A program made the position numbers and the translations under genes. The notes beneath the pieces are model-generated. The model made no database searches and was not told where the DNA came from. It saw nothing but the letters and a program-made list of their open reading frames with translations. DNA of 6,177 bases from Deltaproteobacteria bacterium (GTDB lineage Bacteria > Desulfobacterota > Desulfobulbia > Desulfobulbales > Desulfobulbaceae), in the NCBI GenBank assembly GCA_013151365.1, contig JAADIK010000130.1, forward strand, positions 1 through 6,177, written 5' to 3'. This document shows positions 1 to 6,131 of the stretch, in pieces; position 1 is the first letter of the stretch, and every line of letters begins with the position of its first letter.

Positions 1-875
1 CCCTGGTCAGCGGCGAGATCATCAGGCGCTGCCTGCTGGGGGCAATGGAATCAGGAGCCGCCATTGCCGCGGTCCCGGTCAAGGATACGCTGAAACAGGT
101 GGCCGCGGACGGCGAAATCCTGAAATCCGTGGACCGCACCGGCCTCTGGCAGGCCCAGACCCCGCAGGCCGTCCGCCCTGATTTGCTGAAACAGGCCTTT
201 GCCCTGGCGGCGCGGGACGGCTTTGTCGGCACCGACGAGGCCTCGCTGCTGGAACACGCAGGTATTGCCGTAACCGTCGTGGCCGGCGGCGAGGAAAACT
301 TTAAAATTACCCGGCCCGGGGACCTGAGAATGGCCGCCGGGCTGTGCCGGGAGACCGCAGTCATGAAAATCGGTCACGGTTTCGACGCCCACCGGCTGAC
401 AACAAACCGGCCGCTCATCCTCGGCGGGGTCACGATCCCCTTTGAGCTCGGCCTGCTGGGCCACTCGGACGCCGATGTCCTGACCCATGCCCTGATCGAC
501 GCCATTCTCGGCGCCCTGGGCGATGGTGATATCGGCCGCCATTTTCCGGACAGCGACCAACAATGGCAGGGCATCAGCAGCCTGAAACTGCTGGGCCTGG
601 TCATGGAACGCGTCGCAAGCAAGGGACTCGCTCTCGGTAACGCCGACATCACGGTGATCTGTCAACAGCCGAAGCTCGCCCCCTTCCTCGGGGCAATGCG
701 GGAGCGGCTGGCCGCAGTCTGCGCCGCCGGCCCGGACGCCGTCAATGTCAAGGCCACCACCACCGAGCAGATGGGCTATACCGGCCGCGGCGAAGGCATC
801 GCCGCCCATGCGGTCGTCCTGTTACGCCCAAAACCGAAAACCCTGATTCCGGATACCCCTGGTTGTGAAGATTGA
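1..875 (+). CDS. ispDF: Bifunctional IspD-IspF fusion enzyme (5' end cut off by the window)
   Basis: This encodes two steps of the non-mevalonate (MEP) isoprenoid pathway. IspD is 2-C-methyl-D-erythritol 4-phosphate cytidylyltransferase; IspF is 2-C-methyl-D-erythritol 2,4-cyclodiphosphate synthase; both are cytosolic. The frame is already open at base 3, so the ATG at 45 is internal and the true start lies upstream. The IspD part (to about 360) shows the family blocks AAIAAVPVKDTLK, LWQAQTPQAVR, TDEASLLE and NFKITRPGDL. Without a stop, the IspF domain begins at the Met codon at 363. In IspF numbering, GHGFDAHR carries the metal ligands D8 and H10, GHSDADVLTHAL supplies H42, and DIGRHFPDSD and ATTTEQMGYTGRGEG are also present. 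IspF is complete, with a tail of about a dozen residues that reads over the start of the next gene. Fused IspDF is known in alpha- and epsilonproteobacteria and some others. The N-terminal CTP-binding part of IspD is outside the window. Confidence 0.96.
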   Translation, partial: LVSGEIIRRCLLGAMESGAAIAAVPVKDTLKQVAADGEILKSVDRTGLWQAQTPQAVRPDLLKQAFALAARDGFVGTDEASLLEHAGIAVTVVAGGEENFKITRPGDLRMAAGLCRETAVMKIGHGFDAHRLTTNRPLILGGVTIPFELGLLGHSDADVLTHALIDAILGALGDGDIGRHFPDSDQQWQGISSLKLLGLVMERVASKGLALGNADITVICQQPKLAPFLGAMRERLAAVCAAGPDAVNVKATTTEQMGYTGRGEGIAAHAVVLLRPKPKTLIPDTPGCED

Positions 876-2001
876 CAGCGAACGCCTGGCGGCGAATTTT
901 ATCACGTTATGCGAAATCGACAGCCCCTCCCGCCGGGAAGGCCGGGTCGCGGCGCTGCTCAAGGAGATTTTCACCGAACTCGGTGCGGACGAAATCGTTG
1001 AAGACGACTCGGCCCGAACGACCGGCTCGGATTCCGGCAACCTGTTCATCCGCTTTAACGGGACCCTGGAGCGGGAAGCCGTATTCTTCAACTGTCACAT
1101 GGATACCGTGGAGCCGGGAACCGGGGTCCGGGTGCGCCGCGAGGGCGACACTTTTTTCAGTGCCGGCGACACCGTTCTCGGCGGCGACGACAAGTCCGGC
1201 ATCGCCGCGCTCATCGAGGCCATGCGCCTGGTCCGCGCCCGGCGGCTTGAGCACGGGCCGCTGGAATTTATTTTCACCACCTGCGAAGAAATAGGCCTCT
1301 TGGGCGCCAAGGCCCTCGATCCGGCAATGATCCGGGCCGGCAGCGGTTACGCCCTGGACAGCAGCGGCTTTGGCCGCGTCATTCTCGGGGCGCCGGCCGC
1401 GAACCGGCTGCACATCATTATCCGCGGCGTCGCCGCCCACGCGGGCCTGCATCCCGAGCGGGGCATCAGCGCCATCAAGCTGGCCGCTCAGGCCATCGCC
1501 GCCGCGCCATGCGGGCGGATAAATAAGGACAGCTCGATCAATTTCGGCACCATCCGGGGCGGCGAAGCCAGTAATATCGTGCCGGCCGAGGTCGTTATCG
1601 ACGGTGAAATCCGCAGCCACTCGGGCCGGGAGCTTGACGAACTGACCGGCCGGGTCCGGGCGGCCTTCAGCCAGGTGATCGACGACTGGCAGGACCCCGG
1701 CGGCGAGGCCCGGGGCCGGCCCGGGCTGAGTTTTGCCGCCCCTCTGGATTTTCCGGTCATGAAACTCCGGCCGGATGACCTGGTGATCAGGCGGGTTGCC
1801 GAGGCCGCCCGCCTGATCGGCCTGGACCTGAAATACGAAAGCGCCGGCGGCGGTAGTGACGCCAATATTTTTAACGGCTACGGCCGGCCGACGGCCATAA
1901 TCGCCACCGGCATGACCAATGTCCACTCCACGGACGAACAGATCAGCCTCCGGGACCTGACCGGCCTGACCAGGCTGCTCGTTGCCATCATTACCCTGTA
2001 A
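865..2001 (+). CDS. M20-family metallopeptidase, peptidase T-like
   Basis: A 378-residue, probably cytosolic, two-zinc hydrolase of the M20 (PepT/PepD-like) family, likely a di- or tripeptidase or related amidohydrolase. The metal site is intact: NCHMDTVEPG (H78, catalytic-site D80), LGGDDKSGIA (bridging D108), TCEEIGLLGA (general base E141, ligand E142), ALDSSG (D165) and NVHSTDEQI (H354). The lid/dimerisation domain starts near residue 180 with AHAGLHPERGISAI, containing H192. GGGSDANIF (328-336) resembles the block near the C-terminal catalytic half in M20 enzymes. The start is GTG at 865, since homology to the family begins within the first residues. It overlaps the ispDF stop by 11 bases with no strong Shine-Dalgarno sequence, which suggests translational coupling. 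The exact substrate cannot be read from the sequence; no metabolic link to isoprenoid synthesis is evident, so the pairing is probably only an operon arrangement. Confidence 0.9.
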   Translation: MKIDSERLAANFITLCEIDSPSRREGRVAALLKEIFTELGADEIVEDDSARTTGSDSGNLFIRFNGTLEREAVFFNCHMDTVEPGTGVRVRREGDTFFSAGDTVLGGDDKSGIAALIEAMRLVRARRLEHGPLEFIFTTCEEIGLLGAKALDPAMIRAGSGYALDSSGFGRVILGAPAANRLHIIIRGVAAHAGLHPERGISAIKLAAQAIAAAPCGRINKDSSINFGTIRGGEASNIVPAEVVIDGEIRSHSGRELDELTGRVRAAFSQVIDDWQDPGGEARGRPGLSFAAPLDFPVMKLRPDDLVIRRVAEAARLIGLDLKYESAGGGSDANIFNGYGRPTAIIATGMTNVHSTDEQISLRDLTGLTRLLVAIITL

Positions 2002-2147
2002 ATAAATTGTAACTCGCTCCTTTGGCGGAAAAAATTGCTTCCCGTTGCAACTATTCTGCAAAATCCGGCGTATTTTGTTGAAAAAAATGTCGTAATCTGT
2101 TTCTAACAGAATTACAGTTAACAAATAAAACAGGTACCAAAATAACA

Positions 2148-2185
2148 GGCACAAAGAAACGGTTCTTTGTGCCTTCACATTTTTT
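2148..2185 (+). terminator. Hairpin plus T-run ahead of purF (terminator or leader attenuator)
   Basis: A perfect 11-bp stem pairs GGCACAAAGAA (2148-2158) with TTCTTTGTGCC (2163-2173) around a four-base ACGG loop. After a six-base gap, a run of six T residues follows (2180-2185). This resembles an intrinsic terminator, although the T-run is further from the stem than usual and the stem is AT-rich in its upper half. It ends only 12 bases before the purF ribosome binding site, so there is no room for a promoter downstream: any transcript that reaches purF must pass through it. It may therefore act as a leaky terminator, an attenuator, or a translational-control hairpin. Confidence 0.6.
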
Positions 2186-2190
2186 AGAGG
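2186..2190 (+). promoter_or_regulatory. Ribosome binding site of purF
   Basis: AGAGG lies 10 bases before the ATG at 2201. It supports that start over the in-frame ATG at 2264, whose upstream sequence offers only a weak GGCGG match. It directly follows the T-run of the upstream hairpin. Confidence 0.5.
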
Positions 2191-2200
2191 CCCGCGTTAC

Positions 2201-3694
2201 ATGAGCGCCCAGCAGCTTCCGCTTCAGGGACATGGACAACCGATTTCACGGCGGCAACCGGCAATGAAAAACGACGGCCGCCGATCGGACAAACCGCAGC
2301 ACGAGTGCGGTATCTACGGCATTTTCGGCCATGAGGATGCCGCCAAGTTAACCTACTTCGGCCTGTACGCCCTGCAGCACCGGGGCCAGGAGAGCGCCGG
2401 CATCGTTGTCGCCGACGGCAGCCATGTCCATATCCACAAGAACATGGGGCTGGTCTCCGAGGTCTTCAGCGAACAGACCCTGCAACGGCTTAAAGGCCAC
2501 CTGGCAATGGGTCACGTCCGCTATTCCACCACCGGTGACTCCAACATCATCAATACCCAGCCTTTCCTGGTTACCCACCAGGGAACCCCGCTGGCCGTCG
2601 CCCATAACGGCAACCTGGTCAACTCCGTTGACCTGCGCCGGCATCTTGAAGACAAGGGGGCGATTTTCCAGACCACCATGGACAGCGAGATCGTGGTTCA
2701 CCTGATGGCCCGGACCCTGCACCTGGGCCTGGCCAAAGCGGTCAAGGAAACCTTTGCCTGCATTCGCGGCGCCTACTCTCTCCTGCTGATGACGGCCGAC
2801 ACCCTGATCGCGGTGCGCGACCCCAACGGCTTCCGGCCCCTCTGTCTCGGCCGGATGGACAATGGCGCCCATATCGTGGCCTCGGAAACCTGCGCCCTGG
2901 ACCTGGTGGAGGCCGAATATATCCGCGAGGTGGAACCGGGCGAGGTGCTGATCATCAACAAGGACGGGATCAAATCCATTTTCCCCTGGCCGTCGCAGCG
3001 CAAAAGCTTCTGCATCTTCGAGCAGGTCTATTTTGCCCGGCCCGACAGCGACATCTTCGGGATCAACGTCTATGCGGCGCGCAAGCGCATGGGGCAGATC
3101 CTGGCCAGGGAGGCGAAAATAGACGGCGACTTCGTCATGCCCTTTCCCGACTCCGGCAACTATGCGGCGATCGGCGTTTCCCAGGAATCCGGCATTCCGC
3201 TGGAGATGGGCATGATCCGTAACCATTACGTGGGCCGCACCTTTATTCAGCCCACCCAGTCCATGCGTGATTTTTCCGTCCGGGTGAAGCTCAATCCGGT
3301 GCGCTCGCTGTTAAAGGGCAAGCGGGTCATTATTGTCGAGGATTCCATTATCCGCGGCACCACCGGCCGCAGCCGGGTCCGGTCGCTGCGCAATGCCGGG
3401 GCCAAGGAGGTGCACATGCTCGTCAGCTGTCCGCCCACCTGCCATCCCTGCTACTATGGCATCGATTTTCCGTCGAATAACGAGCTGATAGCCGGCAAAC
3501 AATCCGTCGACGGAATCCGTGAACACCTGGGGCTCGACTCGCTGACCTACCTGAGCCTGGAAGGCTTGGTCGAGGCGACCGGCCTGGCCAGGGACTCCTT
3601 CTGCCTGGCCTGTTTCACCGGCAAGTATCCCATCAAGCCCGATCTCTCTTTCAAAAAGAATGCCCTGGGCTGTTGCGCCTTCAATGGAGTGTAG
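2201..3694 (+). CDS. purF: Amidophosphoribosyltransferase (glutamine PRPP amidotransferase)
   Basis: This enzyme makes 5-phosphoribosylamine from PRPP and glutamine, the first committed step of purine synthesis, in the cytosol. The 497 residues contain an N-terminal Ntn-hydrolase glutaminase domain with nucleophile Cys36 in HECGIYGIFG, YALQHRGQESAG, GHVRYSTTG (R107), HNGNLVN (N136, G137) and D161. The C-terminal phosphoribosyltransferase domain has the PRPP loop VIIVEDSIIRGTT (376-388). Cysteines C271 (SFCIFEQVYFARPDS), C417 (HPCYYGIDFPS), C468 and C471 (CLACFTGKYP) match the four [4Fe-4S] ligands of the Bacillus subtilis-type enzyme, so this is the iron-sulfur class. Cys36 must be exposed by removal of the preceding peptide; cleavage after Glu35 would match the B. 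subtilis pattern. Starting at 2201 gives a 35-residue leader, longer than usual; the ATG at 2264 would leave 14. The ferredoxin gene follows 43 bases downstream. Confidence 0.97.
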   Translation: MSAQQLPLQGHGQPISRRQPAMKNDGRRSDKPQHECGIYGIFGHEDAAKLTYFGLYALQHRGQESAGIVVADGSHVHIHKNMGLVSEVFSEQTLQRLKGHLAMGHVRYSTTGDSNIINTQPFLVTHQGTPLAVAHNGNLVNSVDLRRHLEDKGAIFQTTMDSEIVVHLMARTLHLGLAKAVKETFACIRGAYSLLLMTADTLIAVRDPNGFRPLCLGRMDNGAHIVASETCALDLVEAEYIREVEPGEVLIINKDGIKSIFPWPSQRKSFCIFEQVYFARPDSDIFGINVYAARKRMGQILAREAKIDGDFVMPFPDSGNYAAIGVSQESGIPLEMGMIRNHYVGRTFIQPTQSMRDFSVRVKLNPVRSLLKGKRVIIVEDSIIRGTTGRSRVRSLRNAGAKEVHMLVSCPPTCHPCYYGIDFPSNNELIAGKQSVDGIREHLGLDSLTYLSLEGLVEATGLARDSFCLACFTGKYPIKPDLSFKKNALGCCAFNGV

Positions 3695-3737
3695 GCAAGT
3701 TTTCGACAACCGCACTGTTTCGTGCTACCTTCGGTTC

Positions 3738-3938
3738 ATGAGAGAAATTATTATAGACACCTATCTGTGCAGCGGCTGCGGGACCTGCGTGGAACTCTGT
3801 CCCGAGGTCTTTCGCCTCGGCGAGATGACGGGCAAGGCCGAACTGGTTACCGTTGATCCGCAAATCACCGGGGCGGTGTACGAGGCGGCGGCCTACTGTC
3901 CGGAAAAATGTATTGAATTCTCCCCGCCCGACTCCTGA
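3738..3938 (+). CDS. Small single-cluster [4Fe-4S] ferredoxin
   Basis: A 66-residue acidic electron carrier, probably cytosolic. The motif C11-x2-C14-x2-C17-x3-C21-P, plus C54-P-x2-C58, is that of one-cluster ferredoxins of the Desulfovibrio gigas / Fer4_13-like kind: C11, C14, C17 and C54 would bind the cluster. C21 and C58 are extra cysteines; in D. gigas ferredoxin the cysteine equivalent to C21 takes part in a disulfide, but whether C21 and C58 pair here is unknown. The second CxxCxxC motif of two-cluster ferredoxins is absent. I chose ATG 3738 because homology begins at once (MREIIIDTYLCSGCG). The frame extends further upstream into purF, with ATGs at 3660 and 3684, but that part is not ferredoxin-like. 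No clear Shine-Dalgarno sequence is visible. It is likely cotranscribed with purF. Its redox partner is not shown by the context. Confidence 0.9.
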   Translation: MREIIIDTYLCSGCGTCVELCPEVFRLGEMTGKAELVTVDPQITGAVYEAAAYCPEKCIEFSPPDS

Positions 3939-3942
3939 TTAC

Positions 3943-3954
3943 CCGGTTAACCGG
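3943..3954. repeat. 12-bp perfect palindrome between ferredoxin and methyltransferase genes
   Basis: CCGGTTAACCGG is a perfect palindrome in the 37-base gap after the ferredoxin stop. It could be a protein-binding site or a weak hairpin without a usable loop. No T-run follows, so it is not a terminator. It may also be chance in GC-rich DNA. Confidence 0.3.
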
Positions 3955-3975
3955 CCCGGCCGTCAAGGATTCCGG

Positions 3976-4608
3976 ATGTTGACTCTTGCCTCTTTATGGA
4001 TTGCCTGGTGCGCCCAGCACAGCCTGCTCATCAGCAGTTACGCGCACAAAACGGCCCGGACCCTGCTCGGTCGATATTTCGGCCTGTACCGCCTGGGCTA
4101 CGTCCTGTTCAGCGTCGTCACCCTGGTGCCGCTTATCTACTACCAGTACTCCCTGCCGCAGCATGTCATTTTCAACTGGCCCGGACCCTGGCGGCTGTTG
4201 CAGGCCGGTCTTCTTGTTTACGCAGCGGTTCTTTTCTATCTCGGTTCCCGGGTCTATGATATGAGCTACTTCCTGGGCATCTCTCAATGGCGGCAGTCCC
4301 GCCGGGCCGAAGCGCCGGCGCCGCTGCCGTTTCACTGTGACGGCATCCTCGGCTATGTCCGCCATCCCTGGTACAGCGGCGGCATTGCCTTTCTCTGGGG
4401 GGCCGGCCCCAACAGCGATGTTTCCCTGCCCGGCAAGGTGATCCTCTCCGCCTATCTTGTAATCGGCTCGTTCCTGGAAGAAAAACGATTGCAGAAAGAG
4501 CTGGGCGCACATCGCCTACTGCCGGACTGTCCCCATGCTCATCCCCTGGAAAAGAAGAACCCCCGGAACATGACATTGTCAAGTCAGTCAAACTGCGCTG
4601 CTAAATAA
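3976..4608 (+). CDS. Integral-membrane methyltransferase-like protein (ICMT/PEMT/NnrU type), apparently frameshifted near its C-terminus
   Basis: The intact frame gives 210 residues. The protein is hydrophobic with membrane segments at about residues 2-20, 38-58, 72-92, 134-145 and 153-167. GYVRHPWYSGG (126-136) is the RHPxY signature of small membrane methyltransferases related to isoprenylcysteine carboxyl methyltransferase and NnrU, followed by EEKRLQKELG (168-177). Such proteins use S-adenosylmethionine on lipid-like or small thiol/amine substrates; the substrate here cannot be assigned. The ATG at 3976 has a good AAGGA site (3965-3969) six bases upstream; the longer frame from 3853 overlaps the ferredoxin gene and is rejected. 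After G177 the frame loses family similarity, while the +1 frame (4505-4573) encodes the expected VPMLIPW ending. Either the gene is broken, the read has an indel, or frameshifting is used. The last ~30 residues of the conceptual product are therefore doubtful. Confidence 0.75.
   Translation: MLTLASLWIAWCAQHSLLISSYAHKTARTLLGRYFGLYRLGYVLFSVVTLVPLIYYQYSLPQHVIFNWPGPWRLLQAGLLVYAAVLFYLGSRVYDMSYFLGISQWRQSRRAEAPAPLPFHCDGILGYVRHPWYSGGIAFLWGAGPNSDVSLPGKVILSAYLVIGSFLEEKRLQKELGAHRLLPDCPHAHPLEKKNPRNMTLSSQSNCAAK
4505..4573 (+). other. Displaced C-terminal coding segment of the methyltransferase in the +1 frame
   Basis: Read from 4505, this segment encodes AHIAYCRTVPMLIPW then KRRTPGT and a TGA stop at 4571-4573. 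The tyrosine followed by VPMLIPW is the usual end of the ICMT/NnrU-like family after an E-x-G motif, which is exactly what precedes it in the other frame (KELG, ending at 4506). The +1 frame is open from 4463, after a TAA at 4460-4462. A net gain of one base or loss of two around 4504-4514 would explain the switch. This is seen directly in the sequence; whether it is a mutation or a sequencing error is not. Confidence 0.7.
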
Positions 4609-4665
4609 TTAATACGTGACTCCCGGGAACAATACAGAATATCTCGCCTGATCCATAGATCCTGC

Positions 4666-5988
4666 TCATGCCATAAATACTTTGCCGGCAGTTTTGCTGC
4701 TGCCCGTAAATACATTTCTCGTGTCCACGATCAGGCGGGCATTATTCAGGATAAAATCATAGTCATAAGCGGCATGGTCGGTGGCGACGAGCACGCAGTC
4801 GGCGGTTGCCAGGTTTTCGGCCGTGAGTGGTGTGCTGGTCAGACGAAGGTCGTATTTACGAACTCTCTTTAGTTTTGGTATGTAAGGATCATTATACCTT
4901 ATTTCCGCACCCTTATTGGCAAGCAGTTCCATGAGCTTATAGGATGGAGACTCCCGGTCATCATCTATTTCTTTTTTATAGGCTACTCCCAGGATGAGAA
5001 TATTAGCGCCCTTAAGTGACTTGCCGTGTTCGTTGAGTGCCTCCATGACGCGCTGGACCACAAAATATGGCATGGAGGTGTTTATTTCGCCGGCCAGTTC
5101 GATGAATTTGGTCGGGATATCAAATTCCCGGGCCTTGGAGGTCAGGTAAAACGGGTCGATAGGGATACAGTGGCCGCCAAGGCCCGGCCCGGGGTAGAAG
5201 GGCATGTAGCCAAACGGTTTGGTTGAGGCCGCCTTGATCACTTCGAAAATATCAATCCCCATTCGCAGGCAAAGGACTTTCAGCTCATTCACCAGGGCGA
5301 TATTGACACTGCGGAAAATGTTTTCCAGCAGTTTGGTAAGTTCCGCCGCCTGGGTGGATGAAACCGGTACGACCTCCTTCATTGCTATGCCGTAAATAGC
5401 GCAGGCAAGTTGAAGAGAGGCCGGATCTATCCCGCCGACCACCTTGGGTATATCGGCGGTGCCGAAGTTGGGGTTGCCGGGGTCTTCCCTTTCCGGTGAA
5501 AATGCCAGGGCGTAATCTATGCCGGCTTTCAGGCCGCTCTGTTCAAGGATTGGCTGCAGGACTTCAACGGTGGTTCCGGGATAGGTAGTCGATTCAAGGA
5601 TTACCAGCTGTCCCGGCCTGATAGCCTTGGCAATGGCCCGGCCCGTGGCCTCAATATATTCCAGGTTCGGTTCCCGGTTTTTGGTCAGCGGGGTCGGCAC
5701 GCAGATCAGGATGGTATCCGGTTCGTTGAGCCGGGTGAAGTCTGCCGTGGCCGAGAAGTTGCCGGACTCCACGTATTTCCCTAATTCGTCGGACGGGATG
5801 TGCTTGATATAGCTTTTGCCTTGGGCCAGCAGGCTGATTTTGGCCGGGTCCAGGTCAAAGCCGATGACCTTGACGCCTTGGCGAAGGAAGGTCAGGCTCA
5901 ACGGGAGACCAACGTATCCGAGGCCGATTACTCCGAGGGTAACGGATTTTTCTTCTATTTTTGATTTTAGCGTTTCGAGAGGGTTCAT
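4666..5988 (-). CDS. wbpA: UDP-N-acetylglucosamine 6-dehydrogenase, WbpA family
   Basis: A 440-residue cytosolic, NAD-dependent enzyme that oxidises the C6 hydroxyl of a UDP-HexNAc twice to the uronate, for O-antigen, capsule or exopolysaccharide precursors. Landmarks: Rossmann motif GVIGLGYVGLPL (19-30, GxGxxG), ICVPTPLTKNREP (95-107), ESTTYPG (132-138), SPEREDPGN (164-172), AELTKLLEN with K219 and N223, FYPGPGLGGHCIPIDPF with catalytic C274 and D278, and a C-terminal nucleotide-sugar-binding domain with DDDRESPS (342-349). SPEREDPGN and the PFYPGPGLGG context favour the UDP-GlcNAc (WbpA) branch over UDP-glucose dehydrogenase; exact substrate is inference. The ATG at 5988 is preferred because AGGAG lies 10 bases upstream. 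The longest frame would start at 6039, inside an inverted-repeat element, and lacks a binding site. Base composition is more AT-rich than the left-hand genes. It converges on the methyltransferase gene. Confidence 0.93.
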   Translation of the reverse strand: MNPLETLKSKIEEKSVTLGVIGLGYVGLPLSLTFLRQGVKVIGFDLDPAKISLLAQGKSYIKHIPSDELGKYVESGNFSATADFTRLNEPDTILICVPTPLTKNREPNLEYIEATGRAIAKAIRPGQLVILESTTYPGTTVEVLQPILEQSGLKAGIDYALAFSPEREDPGNPNFGTADIPKVVGGIDPASLQLACAIYGIAMKEVVPVSSTQAAELTKLLENIFRSVNIALVNELKVLCLRMGIDIFEVIKAASTKPFGYMPFYPGPGLGGHCIPIDPFYLTSKAREFDIPTKFIELAGEINTSMPYFVVQRVMEALNEHGKSLKGANILILGVAYKKEIDDDRESPSYKLMELLANKGAEIRYNDPYIPKLKRVRKYDLRLTSTPLTAENLATADCVLVATDHAAYDYDFILNNARLIVDTRNVFTGSSKTAGKVFMA

Positions 5989-5998
5989 TTTATATACG

Positions 5999-6003
5999 CT
6001 CCT
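5999..6003 (-). promoter_or_regulatory. Ribosome binding site of the nucleotide-sugar dehydrogenase
   Basis: On the minus strand AGGAG stands 10 bases before the ATG at 5988. It decides this start over the upstream in-frame ATGs at 6012 and 6039, neither of which has a Shine-Dalgarno match. Confidence 0.55.
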
Positions 6004-6020
6004 GGGTTTCATGGTAGAAA

Positions 6021-6131
6021 TGTAAGAGTTCAGCAGCACCCCATCTGCACACGCTCAGAACGTGCGGCATAGAGGGACTATAGCCCACCCGTCCTGATCG
6101 TGCACATCTGAGGCACTGCTGCACTCTTACA
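6021..6131. repeat. 111-bp element bounded by long imperfect inverted repeats (REP/MITE-like)
   Basis: The arms 6021-6040 and 6112-6131 pair at 17 of 20 positions: TGTAAGAGT with ACTCTTACA, one mismatch, CAGCAG with CTGCTG, two mismatches, then CC with GG. Inside, CTCAGA (6054-6059) can pair with TCTGAG (6107-6112, sharing one base with the outer stem), GTGC (6062-6065) with GCAC (6102-6105), and GGAC (6075-6078) with GTCC (6091-6094), giving a long broken hairpin. The whole element lies 32 bases upstream of the sugar dehydrogenase start, so it would fall in its leader or promoter. No transposase is in the window and no clear target duplication flanks it. Possible identities: REP/BIME element mobilised by a RAYT (Y1) transposase, a MITE, or a structured RNA. 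No second copy is in this window. Confidence 0.6.

Larger units (their letters stand above)
2002..2200 (+). promoter_or_regulatory. AT-rich leader/promoter region of purF
   Basis: This 199-base gap is much more AT-rich than the flanking genes and is the only large + strand gap in the window. A weak sigma-70-like candidate is TTGAAA (2078-2083) with TCTAAC (2102-2107) after an 18-base spacer; four of six -10 positions match. A 15-base inverted repeat, TCTGTT-tct-AACAGA (2096-2110), covers that -10 and could be an operator. A second small inverted repeat, TTGCA-N7-TGCAA, lies at 2045-2061. No purine riboswitch core or E. coli-type PurR box was recognised. No hairpin terminator directly follows the peptidase gene. 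The promoter assignment is inference from weak matches. Confidence 0.35.

Noticed and set aside
907..2178. Long minus-strand open frame opposite the peptidase gene, and similar long frames opposite purF and ispDF
   Set aside because: They are antisense shadows of GC-rich coding genes; their translations are low-complexity Gly/Ala/Asp/Val-rich and match no domain, whereas the sense frames carry complete active sites.
3660..3737. N-terminal extension of the ferredoxin from ATG 3660 or 3684
   Set aside because: It overlaps the end of purF, is not ferredoxin-like, and the family N-terminus begins at the ATG at 3738.
3853..3975. N-terminal extension of the membrane methyltransferase from 3853
   Set aside because: It overlaps the ferredoxin coding region in another frame; the ATG at 3976 has a well-placed AAGGA site and starts directly with a membrane segment.
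4609..4665. Bidirectional terminator between the convergent methyltransferase and dehydrogenase genes
   Set aside because: Only short palindromes are seen (TCCCGGGA at 4621-4628, and TGACATTGTCA at 4571-4581 just before this gap); neither has a T-run or a proper loop.
5989..6039. Longer start (ATG at 6039 or 6012) for the nucleotide-sugar dehydrogenase
   Set aside because: The extra 17 residues are not family-like, the 6039 start lies inside the inverted-repeat arm, and only the ATG at 5988 has a Shine-Dalgarno match.
6021..6131. Integron attC site or 4.5S (SRP) RNA
   Set aside because: The ends lack the GTTRRRY / RYYYAAC core sites of attC, no integrase or cassette is present, and the conserved SRP tetraloop region is missing.
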